DNA of 64,000 nt from the NCBI GenBank assembly GCA_963730165.1, contig CAVSQS010000005.1:665620-729619 (forward strand), given 5' to 3'. Both the position numbers and the translations under genes were made by a program. Position 1 is the first letter of the stretch. Every line of letters starts with the position of its first letter. This document shows positions 44,339-54,381 of the stretch, one piece after another. The stretch is from DASSQJ01 sp963730165. Lineage in GTDB: Bacteria; Actinomycetota; Actinomycetes; Actinomycetales; Dermatophilaceae. The notes beneath the pieces are model-generated. The model ran no database searches and was not told the DNA's origin. It saw nothing but the letters and a program-made list of their open reading frames with translations.

Positions 44339-44485
44339 CGAGCTAGGTCAGCGCCATGAGCCGGCGCGGTACTGCCTCCGGGACGGGGCGCGCACCGGCT
44401 CGGCCGTCCTCGTCGGGGGTGCGGCGCGGTACCTGGTGCCTGCGATCGACCGGCACTGAGGGCAGCCCGCGCTCCCGCCGTGCGG

Positions 44486-45530
44486 TCACCCTGCTCGGCA
44501 CGTGCTCGCCGTGCGGGTTCGACGTCTCCCGCTGGCACGTGTACCGCAAGCCGCGCCTCGCACCGCGCGTGGCGTCGACCGCGCTATCCTCGGCTCGCCG
44601 TCGCTGTCGGGCTCGATGTAGATGACGAGGTCGAGTCCGGCACCGCCGCCCTGGCCGCGCGCTCGGCGTCGTCGATCGCCCGGGCCACGACGTCGGCGTG
44701 GTCGGTGCTGCCGACGGCCAGCTTGGCGGCGACGAGCAGCTCCTCCGGGCCGAGGTGCATGGTGCGCATGTGGATGACCCGGTCGATGGTGTCGGGGGCC
44801 TGGAGCGCCTCGGCGATCGCCTCCTGGTGCTTGATGGTGGCGGCCTCGCCGACGAGGAGGCGACTTCATCTCCACGCGCGAGGAAGGCGGCGATGACGAC
44901 GAGGAGCACGCCGATCATCGCGGAGCCGAGCACGTCGAAGATCGGGTTGCCGGTGAGGAGCATGAGGCCGACGCCGAGCAGGGCGAAGGACAGGCCGATG
45001 AGGGCGCCGAAGTCCTCGAGGAGGATGACCGGCAGCTCCGGCGACTTCGAGCTCTTGACGAAGCGCAGCCACGAGCGCTTGCCCCGGGTCTTGTTCGACT
45101 CCCTGACCGCGGTGCGGAAGCTCATCCCCTCCATCCCGATCGCGATGACCAGCACGACGACCGGCACCCACCACCACCGCGACTCGAACGGGTCGTAGTC
45201 GGACTCGCCACTGACCTCCTGGTACTTGTGCCACGCCTCGTACAGGGCGAAGAGGCCACCGAGGCTGAACAGGATGATCGCGACGACGAACGAGTAGACG
45301 TACCGCTCGCGGCCGAACCCGAACGGGTGCTGCGGGGTGGCGTCGCGGTCGGCCCGCTTGCCGCCGACCAGCAGGAGCACCTGGTTGCTGGTGTCGGCCA
45401 CCGAGTGGATGCTCTCGGCGAGCATCGAGGAGAAGCCGGTGAGGAGGAAGGCGATGAACTTGGTGACGGCGATGCCCAGGTTGGCGAGCATCGCCGCGAT
45501 GACGGCCTTCTTCCCACCCTCTGTCGACAT
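44486..45530 (-). CDS. Cation diffusion facilitator family transporter (frameshifted C-terminal domain)
   Basis: ATG 45530 starts MSTEGGKKAVIAAMLANLGIA. Membrane domain: GFSSMLAESIHSVADTSNQVLLLVG (TM2 metal site with the His/Asp pair), then ILLEDFGALIGLSFALLGVGLML (TM5 site, here EDFGA) and a last TM to AAFLAR. The cytoplasmic domain continues over three shifts: EMKSLLVGEAA, AIAEALQAPDTIDRVIHMRTMHLGPEELLVAAKLAV, and DLVIYIEPDSDGEPR. Exports a divalent cation such as Zn, Mn or Fe by proton exchange. The 3' end is approximate. Confidence 0.8.
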
Positions 45531-45655
45531 GGTTCGAAATCCTAGGCGGGTCAGGGGGGTGTGTGGCTGTCCACAGGCAGGGCCTTTGCCGCGGTTGTCC
45601 ACAGGGTCGGGGCGGGGGCTGGTGGCGGCGTGATGGGGGGCGGAGGGTGGGGGCA

Positions 45656-47060
45656 TGAGTTCTCGTGCGGCCTCCCCTCTGCCGGCCCCGGCGCCCGGTA
45701 CCGGCGGCCGAGGGGGCGCGCGTGCCGGGGGCCGTGGGGGCGGCGGTGCCGGCGGGGGCGGTGGCCGTGGGGGCGGCGGTGCCGGCGGGCCAGACGGTGG
45801 CCGTGGGAGAAGCGGTGCCGGCGGCCGAGGCGGTGGCGCGGGTGCACGCCGTCCTCGACGAGATCGCGTCCGGCGTCGTGGTGGGGCCGGTGACCGGGCA
45901 AGGACCTGGCGTCGGCGGACCGGGCGATCGCGCGGATGCAGGCCATCAAGCTGCAGATGGTGGCCGCCGCCGACCGCGAGCGCGTCGCCGAGTCCTCCGG
46001 GATGAGCGGCACGGCGCCATGGCTCGCGGTGCACACCCGCACCGGCGGGGCGGAGGCGGCCGGCACGGTGGGGCTGGCGGTGGCGCTCGACGCCTCGCTG
46101 CCGGCGACCCGGGAGGCGCTCTCGGCCGGTGACGTGTCCGCCGAGCACGCCGCGATCATCTCCGGCACGGTGTCGCGCCTGCCCGACGCGCTCAGCGCCG
46201 ATGAGCGCGCCCGGGTGGAGGCCGCGTTGGTCGCCAAGGCCCGTCGGCTCGACCCGCCGCGGCTGCGGCGCGCGGCACGGCGGGCGCTCGAGGCGGCCGA
46301 TCGCACCGCAGCCGAGGTGGCCGCCCACGAGGATGCCGAGCTGCGCGGCGAGGAGGAGCGGGCCGCGGCCCGGGTGCGGCTGACGATGCACGACAACCGT
46401 GACGGCACGGTGTCGGGCCACTTCACGGTGCCTGCGCTGGCCGGGGCGATCCTGCGGAAGGTCGTCCAGCAGATCGCCTCGCCACGTCGAGACCGCGCGG
46501 GTGGCGGGGTCGGTGGCGCGAGCGCGGCCGACTCGGTGCAGCCCCTCGACTGGGCGCGCCGCTACGGGGAGGCGTTCGTCGAGATCCTCGAGCACCTCCC
46601 CACCGACCGGCTGCCGGGCCGGAATGCGGCGAACGTCGTCGTCACGGTCGACCTCGAGGCACTGCGAACCGGGATCGGCGTCGCGCACCTCGACACCGGC
46701 CACGACCTCTCAGCGGCTCAGGCGCGCCGGCTGGCGTGCGGCGCAGGCATCATCCCGGCCGTGCTGGGCGGGGCGAGCGTTCCGCTCGACCTCGGCCGGA
46801 CCACCCGGTTCTTCAGCGAACGGCAACACACCGCCCTCGCGACCGTCTACGACGAGTGCGCGGCGGAGGGGTGCGACCGTCCGTACGCCTGGTGCGACCT
46901 GCACCACGAGGAGCCGTGGAGCGTCGGCGGCCCGACGGATCTCCACCTCGCCGTGCCCTTGTGCGGCTGGCACCACCGATGCGTCCACGACAAGGAGTAC
47001 GAGCACACCGTCAGCGACGTCGGCGGACGGAAGCGCGTCGCGTTCCACCGCCGGACGTAG
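45656..47060 (+). CDS. DUF222/HNH endonuclease domain protein (13E12-like; frameshifted near the start)
   Basis: The main frame from about 45900 (SADRAIARMQAIKLQMVAAADRERVAES) carries the DUF222 helical domain (GDVSAEHAAIISGTVSRLPDAL, GHFTVPALAGAILRKVVQQIA) and a C-terminal HNH nuclease motif (ECAAEGCDRPYAWCDLHHEEPWSVGG, then VPLCGWHHRCVH). The N-terminal part, ARVHAVLDEIASGVV, is in another frame, one base off near 45895, and is preceded by the repeated VPAGAVAVG segment. Such proteins occur as multicopy families in actinobacteria; their role is unknown, with nuclease activity presumed. Start at ATG 45656 is uncertain. Confidence 0.75.
45722..45841 (+). repeat. Imperfect tandem repeat in the DUF222 gene 5' region
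   Basis: Units begin GTGCCGGCGG at 45746, 45779 and 45815, with a shortened first unit at 45722, a period of 33-36 bp. In the Val-Pro-Ala frame each encodes a variant of VPAGxxVAVGxA, a low-complexity linker prone to length variation. Confidence 0.65.
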
Positions 47061-47199
47061 CTGCCGCGCCTGACTGCGATTGCCGCCTGCCCGAGTGCCT
47101 CCGCCGTCCGAGGTGACGTCCGACTCTCCGTGCTCGACCGTCGTCCGTTGACGTGCCGGTCGACGCCGTTCGGGTGGCTGCTCCGCTAGCGTCGGCTCC

Positions 47200-47736
47200 A
47201 TGCCCAGCGCCCGCGGAACCCTGGACTGGTCCCCTGCCATCGCCCGCCCCGAGCTGATGGCGCCACCGGTCGCCGAGGCGGTGCGCGACATCCCCGGCGC
47301 CCTCGTCGCGCCCATCGACCCCGGACTCGCCGACACCGCCGCCCTCTGCGACGCCTACGACGTCGCCCTGGGCGCCAGCGCCAACTGCGTGGTCGTGGCC
47401 GGGCGGCGGGCCGGGGTGACGACCTTCGCCGCGGTCATGGTGCTCGCCACCCACCGCGCCGACGTCAACAACGTCGTCCGCCGCCACCTCGGGGTCCGGA
47501 AGATCTCGTTCGCGCCGCACGACGAGGCGGTGGGGCTCACCGGTATGGAGTTCGGCGGCATCACGCCCGTCGGGCTGCCCAGCGATTGGCCGGTGCTGGT
47601 CGACGACGCCGTCGTCGAGGCCGGCGAGGTGGTGATCGGCAGCGGGGTGCGGGCCGGGAAGCTGCTCGTCACCGGCGTGGACCTGCTGGGCCTGCCCGGC
47701 GCCGAACGGCTCGCGCTGGCCCAGCCCACGGCCTGA
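47200..47736 (+). CDS. YbaK/EbsC-family aminoacyl-tRNA deacylase-like protein
   Basis: A 178-residue single-domain protein of the YbaK/ProX editing family. ANCVVVAGRR near residue 66, LATHRADVNNVVRRHLGVRKISFAP with the expected region around the conserved basic residue, and GLTGMEFGGITPVGLP (the GGxxP-type loop) support this. Members hydrolyse mischarged Cys- or Ala-tRNA. ATG 47200 is the only good start. The last 13 codons form the first unit of a tandem repeat that extends past the stop. Confidence 0.85.
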   Translation: MPSARGTLDWSPAIARPELMAPPVAEAVRDIPGALVAPIDPGLADTAALCDAYDVALGASANCVVVAGRRAGVTTFAAVMVLATHRADVNNVVRRHLGVRKISFAPHDEAVGLTGMEFGGITPVGLPSDWPVLVDDAVVEAGEVVIGSGVRAGKLLVTGVDLLGLPGAERLALAQPTA

Positions 47737-47940
47737 CGCCGCTCCGATCCCCGGCGCCGAACGGCTCGCCCTGGCCCGACCCACGACGTAACACCGCTCT
47801 GATCCCGGCGCCGAACGGCCCCCGCTGGCCCAACCCACGAGGTGAAGCCCGCTCTCATCCCGGTCGCCGAACGGCTCGCCCTCACCCCAACCCCACGACG
47901 TGACCGCCGCTCCGATCCCGGCGCCCGAGACCCGCTGGCT
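47697..47940 (+). repeat. Tandem repeat of the ybaK-like gene 3' end, about 55-bp period
   Basis: Units start CGGCGCCGAACGG (or a close variant) at 47697, 47752, 47806, 47861 and, degenerated, 47919. The first lies inside the coding region and includes its stop. Later copies still encode AERLALARPT, AERPPLAQPT and AERLALTPTP-like peptides, so the gene end has been duplicated in tandem and is drifting. Confidence 0.8.
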
Positions 47941-48054
47941 CGTCGTCAAACACCTCGACGAAGCGCCCAGGGCCCGGCGAGCCGAAGCCGGGCCTGCCGG
48001 GACCCGCTGGCGCGGGTCAAGCGTTCGCCGGAGGCCGCGACGACCCGCCCCTCG

Positions 48055-48811
48055 TCAGGCGAGGAGGGTCGTGGCCAGCAGGCCCGCCGGGGCCGCCAGG
48101 GTGAGGAGCGCGGGAACGACCATCGGGTCCCGCCGCGTCTCGCGGTCGCCCCGGGAGGCGCCAGTGCGAGGAGTAGGGATGCCGGCGCGACCGCCGCGAT
48201 GAGGAGCTGGCGCGGGGCCGCCGCATCCGCCGAGCCCAGGAAGCCCACCGCGACCGGGAGGAGCAGCGCCGCAGCCGCGAGGGCCCAGTACAACGGGCGC
48301 CGGTCACGCTCGGCCGGTTGCCGCGACAGCCACGCGGCGGCCCCTGCACCGACCGCCAACACCGCGGCGATGACCACCGCCCCGTCCAGCCGTCGAAGCA
48401 AGCCGAGGACGACGACGGCGGTCGCGACGGTCCCGCCGAGCAGCAGCAGGCCGAGAACCGAGGAGACGGGGTGTGCATCGACACCGTCACCGCCGGCCAA
48501 CCCCCAGCGCGAGCAGCATGCCGACGACGACGCCGACGACCGCCGCCTCGGCGGCGAGCGTGACCAGCCCCGCGATCATCGGCCGCAGCAGCCGGGCGTG
48601 CACCGCCCGCGTCGTCTCGCCCGAACAGCTCCCCCAGCCCGGCGGTCAGGCCCGTCAGGCCCGCGTGCTGGGTCGTCATCCCGGCCTGCCTCGCGCAGTT
48701 CCCACAGCGGATGACCGCGTCGGCGGCTGCGACGGGCCCGGGCCGGCGATCGACGTACAGCCGTGCACGCCGCCCTGCCGCGGTGCGTGGCGGCGAGGCC
48801 CACCCCTCCAT
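48055..48811 (-). CDS. Multi-pass membrane protein, function unknown (frameshifted)
   Basis: Pieces in three frames form about 250 residues: VIRCGNCARQAGMTTQHAGLTGLTAGL, then RLLRPMIAGLVTLAAEAAVVGVVVGML, then HPVSSVLGLLLLGGTVATAVVVLGLL, DGAVVIAAVLAVGAGAAAWLS and WALAAAALLLPVAVGFLG, and last PALLTLAAPAGLLATTLL to the stop at 48055. Six or seven TM segments are expected. Shifts lie near 48610, 48500 and 48130. ATG 48811 would include a CxxC motif; ATG 48678 is the alternative. It sits next to the SIS gene; no family recognised. Confidence 0.5.
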
Positions 48812-48890
48812 GCCGAGGATCGTAGGGCGGAGGTGCCCGCGCCCGGTGGGCATTCAACGGGCTCAGGACGCGCCAGGTTCGGGCGCCGGC

Positions 48891-50047
48891 TCAGCTGGTG
48901 CGGTCGCGCAGGTCGAGGACGTGCCGGCTGACGGCGGGGTCCAGGCCCAGGCCGAGGGCGAGGTAGGTGGCCGCGAAGTCGGTGACCGACATCAGCGAGG
49001 CGAGCCGCTCGACGGGGTGGCCCGAGCGGGCCTGCTGCTCGAGCACGACCGCGCCGGACTCGCGCGCCGACTCCAGGACCGCGTCGGCGAGGGCGATGTC
49101 GGCAGGGTCGAGGTCGGGGTCGCGCAGGGCGAGCAGCCCGAGGCGTGGCATGGGCGGGCCGTCGAGGTAGGGGTCGGCGAAGAGGTCGCGCGCCGCCCGT
49201 CGGGGGCCGAGGCGGAGCCGCCGCTGCCGAAGGGGCCGTCGAGCGTGGCGACGACCTGGGACGGCGGCGTCGGGAAGGGAGCCGTGCAGCGCGGGGACCC
49301 GCGCGGTGCGGGTGAGCATCGCCGCGGCGCGGGACGCGGCCACCCCGGTGAGCGGGCCGTCGCCGAGGACCACCGGGACGGTGCCGTCGAGGCCGGTCGC
49401 GAGCAGCTTGGCGGGGTTGACGAAGGACTCCGACGACGGCCGGCACTCCTCGGCCACCTCGTCGAGGCACGTCGGCGACCTGCTGGAGCGTCGCCGTCGG
49501 GGCGTGGGCGAGCCCGAGGACGTCGGCGGCGAGGAGCACCGGGGTGAGCATCGACCACAGCGCGGTGCGCGACGACGGGGAGGGGACGGCGATTCGACGT
49601 GGACGCCGTGGGCCCGGGCGGTGACCTCCGCGAGCGGGGAGTCCGCGGCGCCCACGGTGAGGAGCGCCGCGCCACGGCGAGCGGCCTCGGCGGCCAGGGC
49701 CAGCGGGCCGGCGGCCCGCCCGGACTGGCTGACCGCGATGACGAGGTCGAGCGGGCCCACCCAGCCGGGCAGCGGCGGCTCGCGGCGGGTAGGAGGGGTA
49801 CCGGCGAGCCCGGCCTCGGCGAGCAGGTCGAGCACGTCACCGACGACCGCGGAGCCGCCGAGCGCGGCGACGAGCACCGAGCGGGGCCGCTGGCCGTCGG
49901 CGACGCGCTCGACGCCTGCCTCCTCGGCGGCGAGGACGGCACGGCGCACCTGCGCTCCGGCCGAGGCGAGGGCCCGCAGGTGTCGTGGCGGTCGAGCGCC
50001 GCGAGGGCGTCGGGGTCGTCGAGGCGGCGTTCGTCGAGCCAGGCCAT
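48891..50047 (-). CDS. SIS-domain sugar-phosphate isomerase-like protein (several frameshifts)
   Basis: From ATG 50047 (MAWLDERRLDDPDALAALDRHDT), combining frames: VRRAVLAAEEAGVERVADGQRPRSVLVAALGGSAVVGDVL, GPLDLVIAVSQSGRAAGPLALAAEAARRGAALLTVGA (SIS core with SxSG-type loop), SMLTPVLLAADVLGLA, SFVNPAKLLATGLDGTVPVVLGDGPLTGVAASRAA, and a C-terminal domain to LDPAVSRHVLDLRDRTS. It resembles the two-SIS phosphoglucose/phosphomannose-isomerase-like proteins found next to manB in actinobacteria. At least five shifts. A role in mannose-phosphate supply is inferred from the neighbour. Confidence 0.75.
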
Positions 50048-50066
50048 GGCCGGATGCGGCGCCGGC

Positions 50067-50278
50067 TCAGGCCGGGCGGCGCGCCTCGTCGACGAGGAGG
50101 ACGGGAACGCCGTCGTCGATGCGGTAGGCGAGGCCGCAGCGTGTCCGAGGTGCAGACGAGCTCGGGCCCGCCGTCGGGGCCGGTGTCGTCACGCAGCTCG
50201 GCAGTGGCAGGCGGGGCAGCGCAGGATCTCGCGCAGCCAGGGCTCCAGGTGCGCCGTGGCGCCGGACGGCTCGCTCAT
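50067..50278 (-). CDS. Trm112-like zinc-ribbon protein (two frameshifts)
   Basis: Reading through two single-base insertions (near 50199 and 50140) gives about 69 residues: HLEPWLREILRCPACH, AELRDDTG, PELVCTSDT, then CGLAYRIDDGVPVLLVDEARR. This is the Trm112/YcaR family: a CxxC zinc half-site, a second CxxxxC-type half-site and the ending GIPVLL-like. Trm112 proteins stabilise methyltransferases or act as small Zn proteins. ATG 50278 starts MSEPSGATAHLEPWL. Position between the SIS gene and manB is conserved in actinobacteria. Confidence 0.75.
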
Positions 50279-50363
50279 CGTGGGTCCTCCCGGGTTCTCG
50301 CGACGTCCCGGTGATCCTCGCACACCGCCGGTGCGCGGCCGCCGGGCCGGGCGGCCTCGCGAC

Positions 50364-51807
50364 TCAGGCGGGGGCGCGGACGATGCCGAGCACGTGGTCG
50401 CGCACGCGCGCCATCGTCACGGCGTCCTCGGCCTCGACGTTGAGCCGCAGCAGCGGCTCGGTGTTGGACGCGCGCAGGTTCAGCCACCACATCGGGTCGC
50501 CGTCGCCGCCGGCGTGGACGAGGGTGAGCCCGTCGAGCCGCTCGACCTCGACCCCCTGCTCCTCCCCCCAGGCGAGGACCCGCTCGGTGGCGGCGGCGGC
50601 GTCGGCCACGGTGGAGTTGACCTCGCCCGAGGCCGGGTAGCGGCTCAGGTCGCCCATCAGCTCGCTGAGCGGCGCGTCCTGCTCGCCGAGGGCGGCGAGC
50701 AGGTGCATCGCGGCGAGCATCCCGGTGTCGGCGAACCAGAAGTCGCGGAAGTAGTAGTGGGCGCTGTGCTCGCCGCCGAAGACCGCGCCGTTGCGGGCCA
50801 TCTCGCGCCTTGATGAAGGAGTGCCCGACCCGGGTGCGCACCGGCCGGGCCCCGGTGGCGGCGATCTCCTCCGGCACCTGCGCGGAGCAGATGACGTTGT
50901 GCACCACCGCGACGTCGGCGGCGTCGGCGCCGGCGGCCACGGCGCGGGCGACCTCGCGACGGGCGATCAGGGCGGTGATGGCGCTGGGGCTCACCGGCTC
51001 GCCGCGCTCGTCGACGGCGAAGACGCGGTCGGCGTCGCCGTCGAAGGCGAGCCCGAGGTCGGCCCCGTGCGCCCGCACCGCGGCCTGGAGGTCGCGGAGG
51101 TTCTCGGGCTCGAGCGGGTTGGCCTCGTGGTTGGGGAAGGTGCCGTCGAGCTCGAAGTAGAGCGGCACGACCTCGAGCGGCAGCGCCGGCAGGCCGGCGC
51201 CGGTGCCGAGCACGGCCGGGACGGTGTGCCCGCCCATCCCGTTGCCGGCGTCGACGACGACCGTGAGCGGGCGGATCGCCGGAGAGGTCGACGAGGCCGC
51301 GCAGGAAGGCGGCGTAGTCGGCGAGGAGGTCGCGCTCGAGCGAGGTCGCCCGGCTGCTCCTGGGCGTCCGGTCGTCGCCGTCGCTCGAGGAGCTGCTCGG
51401 CGAGCCGGCGCACCTCGGCGAGGCCGGTGTCCTGCCCGACGGGCCGGGCCCCGGCCCGGCAGAGCTTGATGCCGTTGTAGCGGGCCGGGTTGTGGCTGGC
51501 GGTGAACATCGCGCCGGGGAGGTCGAGCGCGCCGCTGGCGTAGTAGAGCCCGTCGGTGCTGCACAGCCCGATGAGGACGACGTCGTGACCGCGGCTGCGG
51601 ACGCCGTCGGCGAAGGCCCGCGCGAGGGCGGGGCCGGACTCGCGCATGTCGTGGCCGATGACGCAGCCGCGGGCGCCGTCGCGGCCGACGACCGCCTCGC
51701 GCGAAGGCGACGCCGAGGGCGTGGGCCACGTCGGCGTCGAGCTGGTCGGGCACGGTGCCGCGCACGTCGTAGGCCTTGACGATGTCGGCGAGGGAACGAG
51801 CGCTCAC
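50364..51807 (-). CDS. manB: Phosphomannomutase/phosphoglucomutase (several frameshifts)
   Basis: An alpha-D-phosphohexomutase interconverting mannose-6-P and mannose-1-P for GDP-mannose. From GTG 51807: SARSLADIVKAYDVRGTVPDQLDAD; phosphoserine loop MFTASHNPARYNGIKLC; PLTVVVDAGNGMGGHTVPAVLG; metal loop LGLAFDGDADRVFAVDE; sugar loop VFGGEHSAHYYFRDFWFADTG; phosphate loop NLRASNTEPLLRLNVEA. These lie in three frames with shifts near 51700, 51370, 51280 and 50805. All active-site loops are intact, so the gene is probably functional in the organism. Confidence 0.88.
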
Positions 51808-51976
51808 GGCCGGTGAGACTACGGGACCGGCGAGGTGTGGCGGTCAGCCGGACGTCGGTACCGGAGAGGCGGCCGGACGGGCCGATGCGGTGCGGGCCGG
51901 AGCGCTGGGACAGCGGCGGACGCCGGTGGCTCGCGGACAGCCCGGCAGCTCGGCCGCGCGTCGGCGGCCGGGCGAG

Positions 51977-52356
51977 TCAGGCCTCGGCGCTGCCGCGCAG
52001 GACGCGCAGGTGCCCGCGGCGGGCGACCTCGCCGGGCACCGGGCCGGTGTCGACGTGCGCGGCCGCCGGCGGTGCGGGGGCGGCCGGCCTCGCGGACGGC
52101 GTCGGCGAGGGCGAGCAGGTCGTCGGGCGTGGGCTCGGGCTCGGGGTACTCGGTGGCGAGGCGGACGACCTCCCAGCCGCGGGGGGCGGTGAGCCGGCTC
52201 GGCGTGGTCGGCGCAGAGGTCGTAGGTGTGCGGCTCGGCGTAGGTGGCCAGGGGGCCCAGCACCGCCGACTGGTCGGAGTACACGTACGTGAGCGTGGCG
52301 ACCGCCGCCCCGCGGCAGCCCGTCTTCGTGCACTTCCGCGACAGGTTCACGACCAT
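51977..52356 (-). CDS. DUF3499 family protein (frameshifted)
   Basis: ATG 52356 starts MVVNLSRKCTKTGC and continues AVATLTYVYSDQSAVLGPLATYAEPHTYDLCADHA, the conserved DUF3499 N-terminus with two Cys pairs that probably bind a metal. After a shift near 52195 the family block RLTAPRGWEVVRLA follows, then acidic sequence with DDLLALADAVREA and a tail to the stop at 51977. It is a short actinobacterial protein of unknown function that normally sits between pmmA/manB and the zincin-like gene, as here. Confidence 0.8.
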
Positions 52357-52411
52357 CGACTCTAGGTGTCGGGCCGGGGCGCGGACCGGAGGCACGCCGT
52401 AGCATGCCGCC

Positions 52412-52828
52412 GTGACCGCCCGCCGCCGCGACCGCCACGGCCGGGGCCCGCGCGGGCCGATGGCCTGGCCCCCGGTCCCGGCGATGGAGACCCGCCTGGA
52501 GCGCTTCGACGACCTCGTGCTCGACGCCGCCGACCGGCTCCGCCCGCACCTCGGGTCGCGCTACGCGGCACTGGAGTTCGCGGTCGAGGAGGTGCCTCCC
52601 GTGGACCCGGCGCCGTGGGAGGAGCAGGTGGCCGCGCTCGGCCGGCTGCACCGGGGTTCGGGCGACCGGCCGAACCGGGTGGTCGTCTACCGGCGGCCGG
52701 TGGAGGCGCGGGCGCAGGACGACCTCGACCTCGCCGACCTGGTGCGTGAGGTGGTGACCGAGCAGGTGGCCGCGCTGCTCGGGGTGCCGCCCGAGGAGCT
52801 CGACCCGGAGATCGACCCGGACCGCTGA
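52412..52828 (+). CDS. Zincin-like metallopeptidase family protein (DUF1025-like), lacking HExxH
   Basis: A 138-residue protein from GTG 52412. METRLERFDDLVLDAADRLRPHL and LEFAVEEVPPVDPAPWE with RPNRVVVYRRPVEARA are typical of the family. The C-terminal helix, where a zinc-binding HExxH would be, reads VREVVTEQVAALLGV, so the metal site is lost (His to Thr and Val positions) and peptidase activity is doubtful. It is divergent from the DUF3499 gene, with the two starts about 55 bases apart. Reading frame intact, unlike its neighbours. Confidence 0.75.
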   Translation: MTARRRDRHGRGPRGPMAWPPVPAMETRLERFDDLVLDAADRLRPHLGSRYAALEFAVEEVPPVDPAPWEEQVAALGRLHRGSGDRPNRVVVYRRPVEARAQDDLDLADLVREVVTEQVAALLGVPPEELDPEIDPDR

Positions 52829-52896
52829 CCGCAGCGCATCGCGGCGAGGACGCCGGACGGCTCGGCGACCGTGACGCGCGGCTCGGACCGGCGGCA

Positions 52897-54381
52897 TCAG
52901 GGCAGCGGGAAGGCCCGGCTCACCGGGGAGGTGACGACGCTGCGCTGGAGCGGCATGACGGAGACGAGCCGCTCGGTGCCCTCGCCGGAGGAGGAGACGA
53001 TGGCGCCGCGGACCTCGCCCGGGCCCGTCGGCCCGGCGCACCCAGACCGACTCGGCGCCGTCGAGCGGCACGTCCGCGGTGTGGTCCGGCGACAGCCGCA
53101 CCTGGTCGGTGGCGACCTGGCCGTCCTGCACCGTCACCACCTCGGCGGTCGCCGAGCCGCCGGTGGCGACGAGGTGGAGGGTGCGGGTCACGTCGTCGGT
53201 GGAGGGCAGCGCCGCGCCGGCCACCTCGCGCACCGGGGCCACGGACGCCGCCCACGCGACGTCGCCGGGGTCCTCGCCGTCGCCGACGTCGGTGCCGACG
53301 GCCGCGACGACGGGCACGTCGGAGCCGACGACCACGGTGTAGGTGCCCTCCGGCGACCGCGGGCAGGTCGAGCTCGGCCGTGGCGCCGCCCGCGACGGCG
53401 AGCACGGTGTCGGCGGTGGTGGGCACCAGGCCGTCCTCGCCGAGGATCGAGACCCTGGCGACCGCCTGCTCGTCACCCGGCACCGCCAGCCGCAGGGTGG
53501 CGCCGCCGGCCGAGCAGGGCCCCCGGGACCACCTGGACGGTGGAGGCACCGCGCGGTGGCGACGGTGGTCTCGGCCCCCCGCGGGGTGCTGCCGTCGAGC
53601 CAGGTCTCGGTGAGCGTCGCCTGCAGGCCACCGCCGTCGGCGACGACGTGGACCGCCGGCGCCGCCTCGTCCGGCGCCCACGCGTCGACGAGCAGCGTGG
53701 TGCGCCCGCCCGAGGGCACGCTCTCGGTGTGCGACTCCCCGATCGGGGCCGGCCGCCCCGTGGACGGTGACGTCGGCCGTGACCGGGTTGCCGCCGGGGT
53801 TGAGCAGGACCAGGCGCTCCAGGCGCCCGGCGCCCGCGCCGCCGGCGAGCAGCCAGAGGTCGGAGCCGGCCGCGAGGCAGGGTGCCGTCGCGAGGCCGCG
53901 CACCTCGTCGCCGTCGGCGAGCCACTCCTGGGTGCCGGCGACCGCCGGCGCGAGCGAGCCGGTGGCCGTGAGGGTCACCGCCCCCTTGCCGGGGAGAGGG
54001 GCGGCGGCCGTGGCCGGCCGCTCGGTGGGCAGCACGGCGAGCTCGCGGCCCTTGCGGTCGGTGAGGCGGGCCTCGCCGTCGCCCTCGACCTCCTGCGGCA
54101 GCAGCCCGGTGGGACCGGTGACGACCAGGACGGTGCCGTCGGTGTCGGCGCCCGGGACGCCGCGGATGCCGGTGAGCTCGTCGCCCGGGCACATCGCGTC
54201 GACCGCGGTGGTCAGGCTGGTGTCGCTCACCGGGGCCTGCTCGCCCCCGCTGGCGGCGGCGAGGTCGAGGCCCAGCGGGATGGGTGGTGCCGAGCCAGAC
54301 GAGACCCGCTGCCGCCCCCGCAGCGAGGACGACCCGGGTGGCGCCGGGGACGAACCGGCGCACGGCGCCCCATCGGCTCAT
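52897..54381 (-). CDS. DUF5719-family exported protein (frameshifted)
   Basis: ATG 54381 starts MSRWGAVRRFVPGATRVVLAAGAAAGLVWLG, an N-terminal membrane anchor or signal. Then come Ig-like/beta-rich domains: PCLAAGSDLWLLAGGAGAGRLERLVLLNPGGNPVTADV, PSGGRTTLLVDAWAPDEAAPAVHVVADGGGLQATL, EGTYTVVVGSDVPVVAAVGTDVGDG and a last segment GAIVSSSGEGTERLVSVMPLQRSVV to the stop at 52897. Shifts lie near 54240, 53745, 53550 and 53350. The start overlaps the stop of the giant glycosyltransferase gene (ATGA at 54378-54381), suggesting a joint cell-envelope function; function unknown. Confidence 0.75.

Noticed and set aside
47697..47940. CRISPR array
   Set aside because: The repeats are long, coding-derived and without unique spacers. 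No CRISPR array was seen in the window.
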